Part shown: positions 14,218-22,208 of the stretch, piece after piece
Layout of the letters: every line of letters starts with the position of its first letter
How positions within the stretch are numbered: position 1 is the stretch's first letter
Assembly (NCBI GenBank): GCA_018812345.1
Contig: JAHJDR010000176.1
Coordinates: 1 to 34,234, forward strand
Direction of reading: 5' to 3'
DNA length: 34,234 nucleotides
Source of the DNA: a bacterium
GTDB taxonomy: Bacteria > UBA10199 > JADGCS01
Notes under the pieces: model-generated
Databases searched by the model: none
What the model saw: only the letters and a program-made list of their open reading frames with translations
Told to the model about the DNA's origin: nothing
Translations under genes and position numbers: made by a program

Positions 14218-16116
14218 TTAACTCTGCAAAGCAATGATCAGCTCATTGAGCTTTTTAACAAAACCTGCTGGGTCTTTGAGTTGACCACCGTCACTTAATA
14301 TGGCTTGATCATAGAGTACATCAGACCAGGCTTGAAATTGTTTTTCATCTTTTTCGTCAGCCAATTTCTTTAAAATCATATGATCAGGATTGATTTCTAG
14401 GATAGGTTTATCAGTATCCATTTTTTGACCAGCGGTTTCAAAGAGACGTTTTAAACTGGGATCTAAATCATTTTGATCCGAGACAATACACGCTGGAGAT
14501 GTTGTGAGTCTTTGTGATACTTTAACTTCTTTAACAGTATCTTTAAGGGCTGTGCTCAGTCTTTTTGTGAGCTCTTCGTGGGTTTTGTCTGCGATGCTGT
14601 CTTCTTTTTTGTCTTCGTTTTTGTTAGTGCCATCTTTATTTAATTCAATATCGCCCTTAGACACTGATTGCAGTTTTTTACCTTTGTATTCACTCAGATG
14701 TGTAACCATCCAATGGTCCACACGGTCAGACAGTAATAAAACTTCAATTTCTTTTTTTCTAAAAATTTCTAAAAGAGGTGAGTTTTTGCCTGACTCAAAA
14801 GTGTCTGCTGTGATGTAGTAAATTTTATCTTGGTTGGGTTTGAGGCGGAAGATATAATCATCTAAAGAGACTTCTTGAGTGTTTTTGTCATCAAAAGTTG
14901 AAGAGAAAAGAGAGAGCTTGGCAATGCGTTCTTTATTGGGAAAATCTTCAACAACACCTTCTTTGAAAATAGCACCAAACTCTTTCCAGAACTTCGCGTA
15001 GTTTTCCTTTTTGTTTTTGGCCATATCCTCAAGGTGATCGAGTGTCTTTTTGACGGCGGTATTTCTAATAGATGAGATGATTTGATTTTCCTGTAATATT
15101 TCTCTTGAGATATTAAGTGGTAGGTCATCAGAATCAATCACACCACGGATAAAACGCAAATAACGAGGCAGAAGTTTGTCTGATTCATCCATAATAAAAG
15201 TTCGTTTTACATAAAGTTTAACGCCAGTGGGATGCTCTTTTGTCCATAAATCAAAGGGAGCTTTTTCAGGGATGTAAAATAAAAATGAGTATTCCAAAGT
15301 GCCTTCCATGCGGGCATGGATGTGGGTAAGGGGATCACCAAAGTCATGTGCTACGGTTTTATAAAACTCTTTGTACTCTTCATTCTTAATACCTGCTTTT
15401 GGTCTTCTCCAAAGAGCGCTGGCTTTATTAACCGTTTCTTCTTTTGTTGTTTTTTGTTTGTTTTCATCTTCTTCTTCTACAGTCATTGTGATGGGAAGGG
15501 AGATGTGATCTGAGTATTTTCGAATGATTCCTTTTAAAGTCCAGGCATCGAGAAATTCATCTTCGCCTTCCCTGAGATGTAGGGTAACATCTGTTCCGCG
15601 ATCTTCTTTATCATTTTTTGCGATGGTGTAATCACCTTCACCAATTGATTCCCAAATAATTCCTTCAGCTTTGTCTTCGCCTGCCTTACGTGTTTTAAGA
15701 GTTACCTTGTCCGCAATAATAAACGAAGAATAAAAACCCACGCCAAATTGACCAATGAGGTTGGCATCTTTTTTGTTATCACCTGTCAAAGATTCAAAAA
15801 ACTCTTTTGTGCCAGATTTAGCAATCGTACCAATATTTTGTATAACCTCATCGTGAGTCATGCCAATACCATTATCAGAAATCGTGAGTGTACGGTTTTC
15901 TTTATCAAAACTTATGTGAATTTTGAGGTCACTTTTACCTTCATAGAGCTTTTCATCAGAAAGAGCTAAAAATCTGAGGCGATCACACGCATCTGATGCG
16001 TTTGAGATGAGTTCTCGTACAGAAATTTCTTTATTGCTGTAGAGAGAATTGATCATAAGTTTCAGTAATTGTTTAACTTCTGCTTGAAAGCCATGGGTTT
16101 GTTTATCTGTAGTCAT
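14218..16116 (-). CDS. htpG: Molecular chaperone HtpG (Hsp90)
   Basis: A complete bacterial Hsp90 of 632 residues. The GHKL ATP-binding site shows ELISNASDACDRLRF (E35, N39), DNGIGM (81-86), GTIAKSGT (96-103) and GQFGVGFYS (122-130). The middle domain carries the conserved catalytic-loop region (ISREILQEN), and the C-terminal dimerisation domain is intact with no MEEVD tail, as expected in bacteria. It folds client proteins in the cytoplasm, typically under stress. AAAGGAA precedes the start at good spacing, and a sigma70-like promoter is visible about 50 bp upstream. I see no convincing heat-shock (sigma32) promoter. Confidence 0.97.
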   Translation of the reverse strand: MTTDKQTHGFQAEVKQLLKLMINSLYSNKEISVRELISNASDACDRLRFLALSDEKLYEGKSDLKIHISFDKENRTLTISDNGIGMTHDEVIQNIGTIAKSGTKEFFESLTGDNKKDANLIGQFGVGFYSSFIIADKVTLKTRKAGEDKAEGIIWESIGEGDYTIAKNDKEDRGTDVTLHLREGEDEFLDAWTLKGIIRKYSDHISLPITMTVEEEDENKQKTTKEETVNKASALWRRPKAGIKNEEYKEFYKTVAHDFGDPLTHIHARMEGTLEYSFLFYIPEKAPFDLWTKEHPTGVKLYVKRTFIMDESDKLLPRYLRFIRGVIDSDDLPLNISREILQENQIISSIRNTAVKKTLDHLEDMAKNKKENYAKFWKEFGAIFKEGVVEDFPNKERIAKLSLFSSTFDDKNTQEVSLDDYIFRLKPNQDKIYYITADTFESGKNSPLLEIFRKKEIEVLLLSDRVDHWMVTHLSEYKGKKLQSVSKGDIELNKDGTNKNEDKKEDSIADKTHEELTKRLSTALKDTVKEVKVSQRLTTSPACIVSDQNDLDPSLKRLFETAGQKMDTDKPILEINPDHMILKKLADEKDEKQFQAWSDVLYDQAILSDGGQLKDPAGFVKKLNELIIALQS

Positions 16117-16164
16117 TTTTTGTTCCTTTAAGTACGTAAGAGGTTAAGTTTGTTAGTTTGTTCA

Positions 16165-16192
16165 TTAATAATATTGATTTAGTTATTGTCAA
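16165..16192 (-). promoter_or_regulatory. Candidate sigma70 promoter of htpG
   Basis: On the minus strand TTGACA (16192-16187) is followed after 16 nt by TATTAA (16170-16165), which would place the transcript start about 40 nt before the htpG ATG. The -35 is perfect and the -10 matches 4 of 6. Confidence 0.5.
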
Positions 16193-16210
16193 GGTTTTGA
16201 GTCACAATAC

Positions 16211-16238
16211 GCTAGACGCTAGACGCTAGACGCTAGAC
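16211..16238. repeat. Perfect 4x GCTAGAC heptad array
   Basis: Four identical 7-bp units are followed directly by the hflX stop codon (16240-16242, minus strand). It is the cleanest member of the GCTAGAC family seen at 17538, 24143 and 31291. Confidence 0.85.
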
Positions 16239-16239
16239 G

Positions 16240-17511
16240 TTAAGTTCTAGTAAGTGTTGAATATTCCGCGTATTTATTTTTCCATTTCTGGGGTAGGTTG
16301 ACCGTTACCAGGGTGCCTTCTTCTATGTTTTCACTCTCCATGACTGAGCCATGGGTGTAGATATCATTTAGAATTTTGCCTTTATCATGAGGGATAAGAA
16401 GGTTCATAACATTATAATAATGCTTATTAAGAGTTGTCTCAATTTTAGTCTGAAAATCATCAAGTCCTATTTCCTTAAGGCTAGATATCCTGGAAAGTAA
16501 TTCTTTGCTCTCATCAAAATGGCTTTTTTCTTGTTCTTTATCTATCAAGTCAATTTTATTCATGACTTTGATAATGGGTTTGTTGCTGAGTCCGAGTTCT
16601 TTAAGAATTTGTTCTACGGTTTGTATTTGTTGTGTGCGATCAGGATGACTGGCATCAATAACATGGACCAAAACATCTGAGTCAGCAACTTCTTCAAAAG
16701 TTGATTTGAAAGATTCAATGAGTTGGTGGGGCAGGTTGCGTATAAAGCCAACAGTATCTGAAATAAGTATGATTTGTCCTGAAGGTAATCGCAGTCTCTT
16801 TGTTTTGGGGTCGAGAGTTGCAAAAAGCTTATCCTCAGCGAGTTCATGAGCCTTGAGGAGGCTATTAAACAGTGTTGATTTGCCGGCATTTGTATAGCCA
16901 ATGAGCGAAACAGTTGGGATGGGTACAGCTTGTCTTTTGTTGCGATGAATTTCACGGGCGCGTGTGACTCGTTCTAGATTTTTTTTGAGCATGACAATGC
17001 GTTCACGAGCACGACGCCTATCAACTTCTAGTTGTGTTTCACCAGGGCCTCTAAAGCCAATACCACCTTGTGATTTCTTTAAATGTGTCCACGCACCGAT
17101 GAGTCTTGGCAGCAGATACTGGTATTGTGCAAGTTCAACTTGCAGTTTACCTTCTTTAGAACGAGCGCGTTGCGCAAAAATGTCAAGAATCAGGCCTGTA
17201 CGATCCACGACACGTATTTGCCACGTTTTTTCTAAGTTTCTGTTTTGAACAGGTGTTAGGTCTGTATCAATGATAATAAGATCAGGTTTAATAATAGCAA
17301 AGCGTTCTTTGAGTTCTTCTACTTTACCTTTGCCTAAAAACGTGGCTGTGTTAAATTGGCGTATTTCAACAAAGATATCTCCCATCAATACAGCGCCGGC
17401 TGTTTGGGTGAGATTTTTAGCTTCATCAAAACTTTCTAACGCATCATATTTATGAGTTTTACGATGATGATAAATGCCAATGACGTAGGCTTGTTCTGTT
17501 GTTTTATTCAA
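16240..17511 (-). CDS. hflX: GTPase HflX, ribosome-splitting/rescue factor
   Basis: HflX binds the 50S subunit and dissociates stalled ribosomes under stress. The N-terminal HflX domain ends in the family signature GGIGFRGPGETQLEVDRRR (149-167). The GTPase domain shows G1 GYTNAGKST (205-213), G3 DTVGF (252-256) and G4 NKID (318-321). The length of 423 aa is typical. It lies between dnaE upstream and htpG downstream on the same strand; heptad arrays occupy both junctions, and that on the dnaE side is self-complementary. Only a weak GGA precedes the start. Confidence 0.96.
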   Translation of the reverse strand: MNKTTEQAYVIGIYHHRKTHKYDALESFDEAKNLTQTAGAVLMGDIFVEIRQFNTATFLGKGKVEELKERFAIIKPDLIIIDTDLTPVQNRNLEKTWQIRVVDRTGLILDIFAQRARSKEGKLQVELAQYQYLLPRLIGAWTHLKKSQGGIGFRGPGETQLEVDRRRARERIVMLKKNLERVTRAREIHRNKRQAVPIPTVSLIGYTNAGKSTLFNSLLKAHELAEDKLFATLDPKTKRLRLPSGQIILISDTVGFIRNLPHQLIESFKSTFEEVADSDVLVHVIDASHPDRTQQIQTVEQILKELGLSNKPIIKVMNKIDLIDKEQEKSHFDESKELLSRISSLKEIGLDDFQTKIETTLNKHYYNVMNLLIPHDKGKILNDIYTHGSVMESENIEEGTLVTVNLPQKWKNKYAEYSTLTRT

Positions 17512-17537
17512 TTTGATTCCAATTTAAAATATATACT

Positions 17538-17590
17538 GTCTAGCGTCTATCGTCTATTGTCTATCGTTACGCTAGACGACAGACGATAGC
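17538..17590. repeat. Self-complementary heptad array (GTCTAGC then GCTAGAC) between dnaE and hflX
   Basis: GTCTAGC, GTCTATC, GTCTATT and GTCTATC (17538-17565) are followed by CGCTAGA, CGACAGA and CGATAGC (17570-17590). These are the same heptads in reverse orientation, so the region can fold into an imperfect hairpin. There is no T-run on either side, so I do not call it a terminator. Confidence 0.75.
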
Positions 17591-17599
17591 GCGCATTGA

Positions 17600-20500
17600 T
17601 TACATAAACCGAACAACCTTGTCATCAAATAACTGATTGATGTGATATTGCAAAGGTTCGCAGGCCATGGCCCTATATTGTGAGGGCAGTTCTACAATGG
17701 CGTCATAGTCATCTGTTTTGTTTGCGTGGATATAGATGCGACTTTGACCTTGGTATTGATGAAGTATTTCCATGGCTTTGGCAATGTTTTTAGATGTGAG
17801 TTGCTTAAGTGGGATGTGTAGATGAACACTGCGTGTTGTCTGTTTAAGTTTTTCACTTAAAAGAACAATGTTTTCCAAAAAAAGTTTTCCACCGGTCTCT
17901 GATCTTTCGACCCTACCAGAAATAACCAAAGGATGTTCCGATGTAATGAGGTCTTGGCATTTTTTTAAAGCTTTGGGGAAGACAATGACTTCAATGGGGC
18001 CTAGTAAATCTTCAAATTGCAAGAACGCCATTTTATCGTTCTTTTTCGTGAGGACGGAACGCATGCTTGTGATCACACCACCAATGGTAACTTCTGTCCC
18101 TGAGGGGAGTTGATGAATTTGTTTTGTGTTATGCGTGGTGAGCTTGTGTAAATTATCTTGGTAGACTTTTAAGGGATGGCCAGAAAAGTAAAATCCAAAG
18201 ACTTCTTTTTCAAAGGTCAGTTTCTCTTTTTCTGTCCAATCCATATCATTTTTGATTTCAAGTCCCACAGGTAATTGTTCATCTAAATCCAGTGATGCAA
18301 ATAAGTTGCTTTGTCCCAAAGCTTCATCGCGTTGTTTTTTTGCTGCGGCATTGACTGTTTGTTCTATGGCTGTAAATAAACCTTGGCGTGGCATTTTAAA
18401 ATCATCAAAAGCACCTGCTTTGATGAGAACATCAATAACCTTTTTTGTTACGCGCCTGAGATCAACTCTGGAACAAAAGTCATAAAAAGATTGAAAGGGA
18501 CCGTCTGTATTGCGTGTTTCAATAATGGATTCAATGGCCGCACCGCCAACGCCTTTTAAGGCAGCTAGTCCATAACGAATATGCTTTTCAGCGGCGACAG
18601 AAAACTCAGCTTCACTCTCATTAATATTAGGTGCCAACATTTTAATATCTGCTTTTTTGGCATCATCTATGAACAAGAGAATCTTATCTGTGTCTTCCAT
18701 TTCCGTCGACATTATTGCTGCAATGAATTCTGTTCTATGATGAGTTTTTAACCAGGAGGTTTGATAGGAGATGAGGGCATAGGCTGCTGAATGTGATTTG
18801 TTGAAACCATATTCGGCAAATTTGGCCATGAGATCAAAAATATCTTCTGCTATTTTGGGATCAATTTTATTTTTCTCCGCTCCAGATAAAAAACGTTTTT
18901 TCTGGGCTGCCATTTCTGAAATAATTTTCTTACCCATGGCGCGTCTTAACAGATCAGCTTCACCAAGAGTGTAGCTTGCCAAAATGGAAGCTATTTGCAT
19001 TACTTGTTCCTGGTAGACAATAACACCATAAGTGTCTTTGAGAATTTCATTTAAACTGGGATGCATGTAGGTGATGTCTTTTTTTCCTTTTTTTCGCTCA
19101 ATAAAGTCGTCTACCATGCCAGAGCCAAGAGGACCAGGGCGATACAAGGCAACAAGGGCAATAATATCTTCGAAACAGTTAGGTTGCAGGCGTTCCATAA
19201 GATCACGCATGCCTGCCGATTCGAGCTGGAACACACCAAAACCATCACCTTGTGATAAAGCATGAAAAACAGCTTCGTCATCCATGGGAATGGTCGTGAT
19301 GTCGATGATGAGATCTTTTGTTTTTTTAATATATTTTATGGCTTTATTAATGACGGTCAGTGTGCGTAGTCCCAAAAAGTCAAATTTAATGAGACCTATT
19401 TTTTCCGCACATTTCATATCGTATTGAACAACAACATCATTGTTAGAACCTTTGTACAAAGGTGCGTGCTCCCATAAAGGCTTATCTGTAATGATGACGC
19501 CAGCAGCATGTACAGAAGCATGTCTGTTAAGACCTTCTAGTCTCATGGAGACATCAAGAAGGCGATGATCTGTTTCATCGTTTTCATAACGTTTTTTAAG
19601 CTCTGGTTCTGTTGCAATAGCATCTTTAAGTTTTATGCCTAACGTGTTGGGAATGAGTTTTGCCAGTTTATCAACATAGTCATATTCTAAATCAAGAACA
19701 CGACCAACATCTCTGATAACAGCACGAGCTTTCATCTTACCAAAAGTAATGATTTGAGAGACATTGACATATTTCTCAGTGACATACTCAATCACAGCAG
19801 CACGACCTTCTTGGCAAAAATCAATATCAAAGTCAGGCATGCTAATACGTTCAGGATTCAAAAACCGTTCAAAAAGAAGATTGTAGGGGATGGGGTCTAT
19901 ATCTGTAATGCGTAATGAATAGGCGACCAGTGAACCGGCACCAGAACCACGTCCAGGACCAACAGGTATTTTCTGTTTTTTTGCCCAGTTAATGAAATCA
20001 GCAACAATAAGGAAGTAACCAGCAAACCCCATGGAGTTAATGACGCCAATTTCATGTTCTAAACGATTTTGATAAGCCTGCCAATCATCATCTGTCATGG
20101 AAGATAATTTTTGTATTTGATCCCAACGTTCTTTTAATCCAAGGCGTGCAAGGTCAGCAAGATAATCGTCGAGTGTTTTGTTTTCAGGTGTTTCATATTT
20201 TGGTAGATGATAAGTTCCGTATTCAAAATCAAAATTACATTTACTAGCAATATCGATTGTATTTTTTAGAGCTTCTTCACAGTGAGAGAAGTCTGCTTGC
20301 ATTTCATCTTGTGATTTAAAGTGATAGCGATCTGTTGAAAACTTGAGAGCGTCATAGGGTGAGGTGACAAAGGGTGCTATTTGAATAGAGCGTAAAATTT
20401 CAAAGGCTTCAGCATCATCAGGATTCATGTAGTGAATATTGTTTGAGGCGACGAGGGGCAGGCCTAAATCTTTCGCAAGCTGAATAAGAGTATCATTTGT

Positions 20501-21052
20501 TTCTGGTTGATTCGGCAGGCCATTGTTTTGCAATTCCAGGTAAAATCTTCCCGGAAAAAGTTGCGCGTAATTCTGTGCGGCTTTTTTGGCGTCATCATAA
20601 TTATCATTATAAATATGATGATTAATTTCTGAATTATAGCCAGATGATAGAGCTATCAAGCCATTTTGGTATTCACGCAGTAAGTTAAAATCAACACGGG
20701 GTTTATAATAAAAACCTTCGAAAAAAGATCGTGTGATGAGTCGTGATAGATTTTTGTAGCCGATTTCATTTTGAACCAGAAGAACCAGTTGCCAATAAAC
20801 ATCCTGACCGCGAACAAATTTTTTAATTGTATGATCATTGTAGGAAGGAATGTAGACTTCACAGCCCAAGATAGGCTTTATCCCTGATGCTGTGGCAGTA
20901 CTAAAAAACTCAACAGCGCCATAGAGATTGCCATAGTCTGTAATGGCAAGTGCAGGCATATTGTATTCTTTTGCTCTGCTAATAGCATCTTTTGTTCGAA
21001 CAGCACCATTGAGGAGGCTGTATTCTGTGTGTAGATGGAGATGGCAATACAT
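17600..21052 (-). CDS. dnaE: DNA polymerase III alpha subunit
   Basis: The replicative polymerase catalytic subunit, about 1150 residues, the DnaE1-type length. The PHP domain opens with MYCHLHLHTEYSLLNGA. The polymerase core has GPGRGSGAGS (375-384) and the catalytic PDFDIDF (416-422, numbering from an upstream ATG at 21082). Finger motifs are complete, and a C-terminal OB fold (GTEVTIGGVITSMRSV) follows. PHP metal ligands look partly lost: TDH reads ITDYG and the usual AHD reads AFEIL, so PHP proofreading is probably absent. I start at ATG 21052 because the ten codons before it (from 21082) are encoded by the CGGACAA-type heptad array and do not resemble DnaE. No clear Shine-Dalgarno is seen for either start. 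Confidence 0.95.
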   Translation of the reverse strand: MYCHLHLHTEYSLLNGAVRTKDAISRAKEYNMPALAITDYGNLYGAVEFFSTATASGIKPILGCEVYIPSYNDHTIKKFVRGQDVYWQLVLLVQNEIGYKNLSRLITRSFFEGFYYKPRVDFNLLREYQNGLIALSSGYNSEINHHIYNDNYDDAKKAAQNYAQLFPGRFYLELQNNGLPNQPETNDTLIQLAKDLGLPLVASNNIHYMNPDDAEAFEILRSIQIAPFVTSPYDALKFSTDRYHFKSQDEMQADFSHCEEALKNTIDIASKCNFDFEYGTYHLPKYETPENKTLDDYLADLARLGLKERWDQIQKLSSMTDDDWQAYQNRLEHEIGVINSMGFAGYFLIVADFINWAKKQKIPVGPGRGSGAGSLVAYSLRITDIDPIPYNLLFERFLNPERISMPDFDIDFCQEGRAAVIEYVTEKYVNVSQIITFGKMKARAVIRDVGRVLDLEYDYVDKLAKLIPNTLGIKLKDAIATEPELKKRYENDETDHRLLDVSMRLEGLNRHASVHAAGVIITDKPLWEHAPLYKGSNNDVVVQYDMKCAEKIGLIKFDFLGLRTLTVINKAIKYIKKTKDLIIDITTIPMDDEAVFHALSQGDGFGVFQLESAGMRDLMERLQPNCFEDIIALVALYRPGPLGSGMVDDFIERKKGKKDITYMHPSLNEILKDTYGVIVYQEQVMQIASILASYTLGEADLLRRAMGKKIISEMAAQKKRFLSGAEKNKIDPKIAEDIFDLMAKFAEYGFNKSHSAAYALISYQTSWLKTHHRTEFIAAIMSTEMEDTDKILLFIDDAKKADIKMLAPNINESEAEFSVAAEKHIRYGLAALKGVGGAAIESIIETRNTDGPFQSFYDFCSRVDLRRVTKKVIDVLIKAGAFDDFKMPRQGLFTAIEQTVNAAAKKQRDEALGQSNLFASLDLDEQLPVGLEIKNDMDWTEKEKLTFEKEVFGFYFSGHPLKVYQDNLHKLTTHNTKQIHQLPSGTEVTIGGVITSMRSVLTKKNDKMAFLQFEDLLGPIEVIVFPKALKKCQDLITSEHPLVISGRVERSETGGKLFLENIVLLSEKLKQTTRSVHLHIPLKQLTSKNIAKAMEILHQYQGQSRIYIHANKTDDYDAIVELPSQYRAMACEPLQYHINQLFDDKVVRFM

Positions 21053-21054
21053 TT

Positions 21055-21086
21055 TCGGTTTCCGTTGTCCGTTGTCCGTCATCCGT
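21055..21086. repeat. Period-7 array (TCCGTTG family) at the dnaE start
   Basis: Units TTTCCGT (21059-21065), TGTCCGT, TGTCCGT and CATCCGT (to 21086) abut the dnaE start codon. On the dnaE strand they read ACGGACA/ACGGAAA, the same family as the array at 3064-3098. Confidence 0.8.
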
Positions 21087-21113
21087 TATAATAACTCAGA
21101 TTTGCAAGGCAAT

Positions 21114-21142
21114 ATATTTGTCTTTCAAAGGGGTTGTGTCAA
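21114..21142 (-). promoter_or_regulatory. Candidate dnaE promoter
   Basis: On the minus strand a perfect TTGACA (21142-21137) is followed after 17 nt by AAATAT (21119-21114). The -35 is convincing and the -10 is weak (3 of 6). Placement between two heptad arrays fits a dnaE promoter. Confidence 0.35.
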
Positions 21143-21154
21143 CGGTTAATTCGG

Positions 21155-21182
21155 TTTCCGTTGACCGGTATCCGTAGTCCGT
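21155..21182. repeat. Second TCCGTTG-family heptad array in the dnaE-PfkB gap
   Basis: Units TTTCCGT, TGACCGG, TATCCGT and AGTCCGT (21155-21182) have a 7-bp period. Two TATAAT hexamers follow (21193-21198 and 21207-21212) that could serve the PfkB-mgtE-recO operon, but neither has a good -35. Confidence 0.7.
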
Positions 21183-21252
21183 TATATGACTGTATAATAA
21201 CTTGTGTATAATCAGATAAACTGTTAAGTGTCTAATTATATTAATCAATTAA

Positions 21253-21280
21253 CGATAACCGGAAAACGGTAACCTAAAAA
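21253..21280. repeat. CGGAAAA-family heptad array upstream of the PfkB kinase
   Basis: Units CGATAAC, CGGAAAA, CGGTAAC and CTAAAAA (21253-21280) lead straight into the GAGGGA ribosome-binding site. This mirrors the arrangement before the thiolase gene at 3064-3104. Confidence 0.7.
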
Positions 21281-21290
21281 CGAGGGAATT

Positions 21291-22208
21291 ATGAGTATTA
21301 CAGTTGTTGGCTCAGTGGCCTTAGATACAATTGAAACATTATTTGGAAAAATGGAACGTGGTTTAGGTGGTGCGGCAATGCATTTTTCTGTAGCTGCGAG
21401 TTTTTTCACAGATATTAACTTAATTGGCGTTGTAGGTGGTGATTTTCCTCAAGAACACATTGATTTCATGAAAAAGCGAAATATTGATCTCACTGGTTTG
21501 CAAGTAGAGATGGAAGGGAAAACGTTTCACTGGATTGGTCGCTATGATGAAGATGTGAATAGTGCGATAACACTCGAAACGCATCTCAATGTATTTGAGA
21601 CCTTTAAACCTGTTGTTCCCGATAAATACAAAAATCCTGATTTTTTGTTCTTAGCTAATATACATCCCGATCTACAATTGCATGTGATTGCTAATGCCGG
21701 AAAACCAAAAATGATAGCCATGGATACAATGAATCTGTGGATTGATATTACTAAAGATATACTCAAAAAAGTTATCCAAAAAGTAGATTTGGTTTGTATT
21801 AATGACCAAGAAGTAAAGATGCTGACAGGCAATAATAATCTTGTTTGTGGTGCCAGGGAAATTCAAAATATGGGGCCCAAAACCGTTATTGTGAAACGGG
21901 GTGAATATGGTGCTGTTCTATTTCATGAAGAAAAAATATTTGCCGCACCGGCATTGCCCATTGAAGAAGTGAAAGATCCTACAGGAGCTGGCGATACCTT
22001 TGCCGGTGGTATGATGGGTTATTTAGACCAATGTCCAGAAGTGACTTTTGACCATTTAAAGACAGCCATAATTTGTGGTTCTGTTATGGCGAGCTTTAAT
22101 GTTGAAGAGTTTGGTTGTAACCGTCTTAGAAAATTAACAAAGGATGATATCAGCAAGCGTTTTGCTGACTTTCAGGCCTTAGGCCAATTTGATAGTATGT
22201 CCTTATGA
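21291..22208 (+). CDS. PfkB/ribokinase-family sugar or nucleoside kinase
   Basis: It phosphorylates a small alcohol-bearing substrate with ATP. The fold starts with ITVVGSVALDTIET, and the di-glycine substrate lid motif GLGGAAMHFSVAA is at 24-37. The anion-hole/catalytic motif DPTGAGDTFAGG spans 229-240, with D235 as the base. The substrate cannot be deduced; the length of 305 aa is normal. GAGGGA precedes the start. Its TGA stop overlaps the mgtE ATG (ATGA), so the two are translationally coupled in an operon that continues to recO. TGA is used here as an ordinary stop, which matters for the interrupted gene at 29159. Confidence 0.88.
   Translation: MSITVVGSVALDTIETLFGKMERGLGGAAMHFSVAASFFTDINLIGVVGGDFPQEHIDFMKKRNIDLTGLQVEMEGKTFHWIGRYDEDVNSAITLETHLNVFETFKPVVPDKYKNPDFLFLANIHPDLQLHVIANAGKPKMIAMDTMNLWIDITKDILKKVIQKVDLVCINDQEVKMLTGNNNLVCGAREIQNMGPKTVIVKRGEYGAVLFHEEKIFAAPALPIEEVKDPTGAGDTFAGGMMGYLDQCPEVTFDHLKTAIICGSVMASFNVEEFGCNRLRKLTKDDISKRFADFQALGQFDSMSL

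Noticed and set aside
16211-17590. CRISPR-like arrays
   Set aside because: Units are 7 bp with no spacers and no cas genes; they are simple tandem arrays.
17538-17590. Intrinsic terminator between dnaE and hflX
   Set aside because: The inverted heptads can pair, but no T-run follows on either strand and the stem is imperfect.
21193-21212. Confident promoter for the PfkB-mgtE-recO operon
   Set aside because: Two TATAAT hexamers are present, but neither has a convincing -35 at 16-18 bp.
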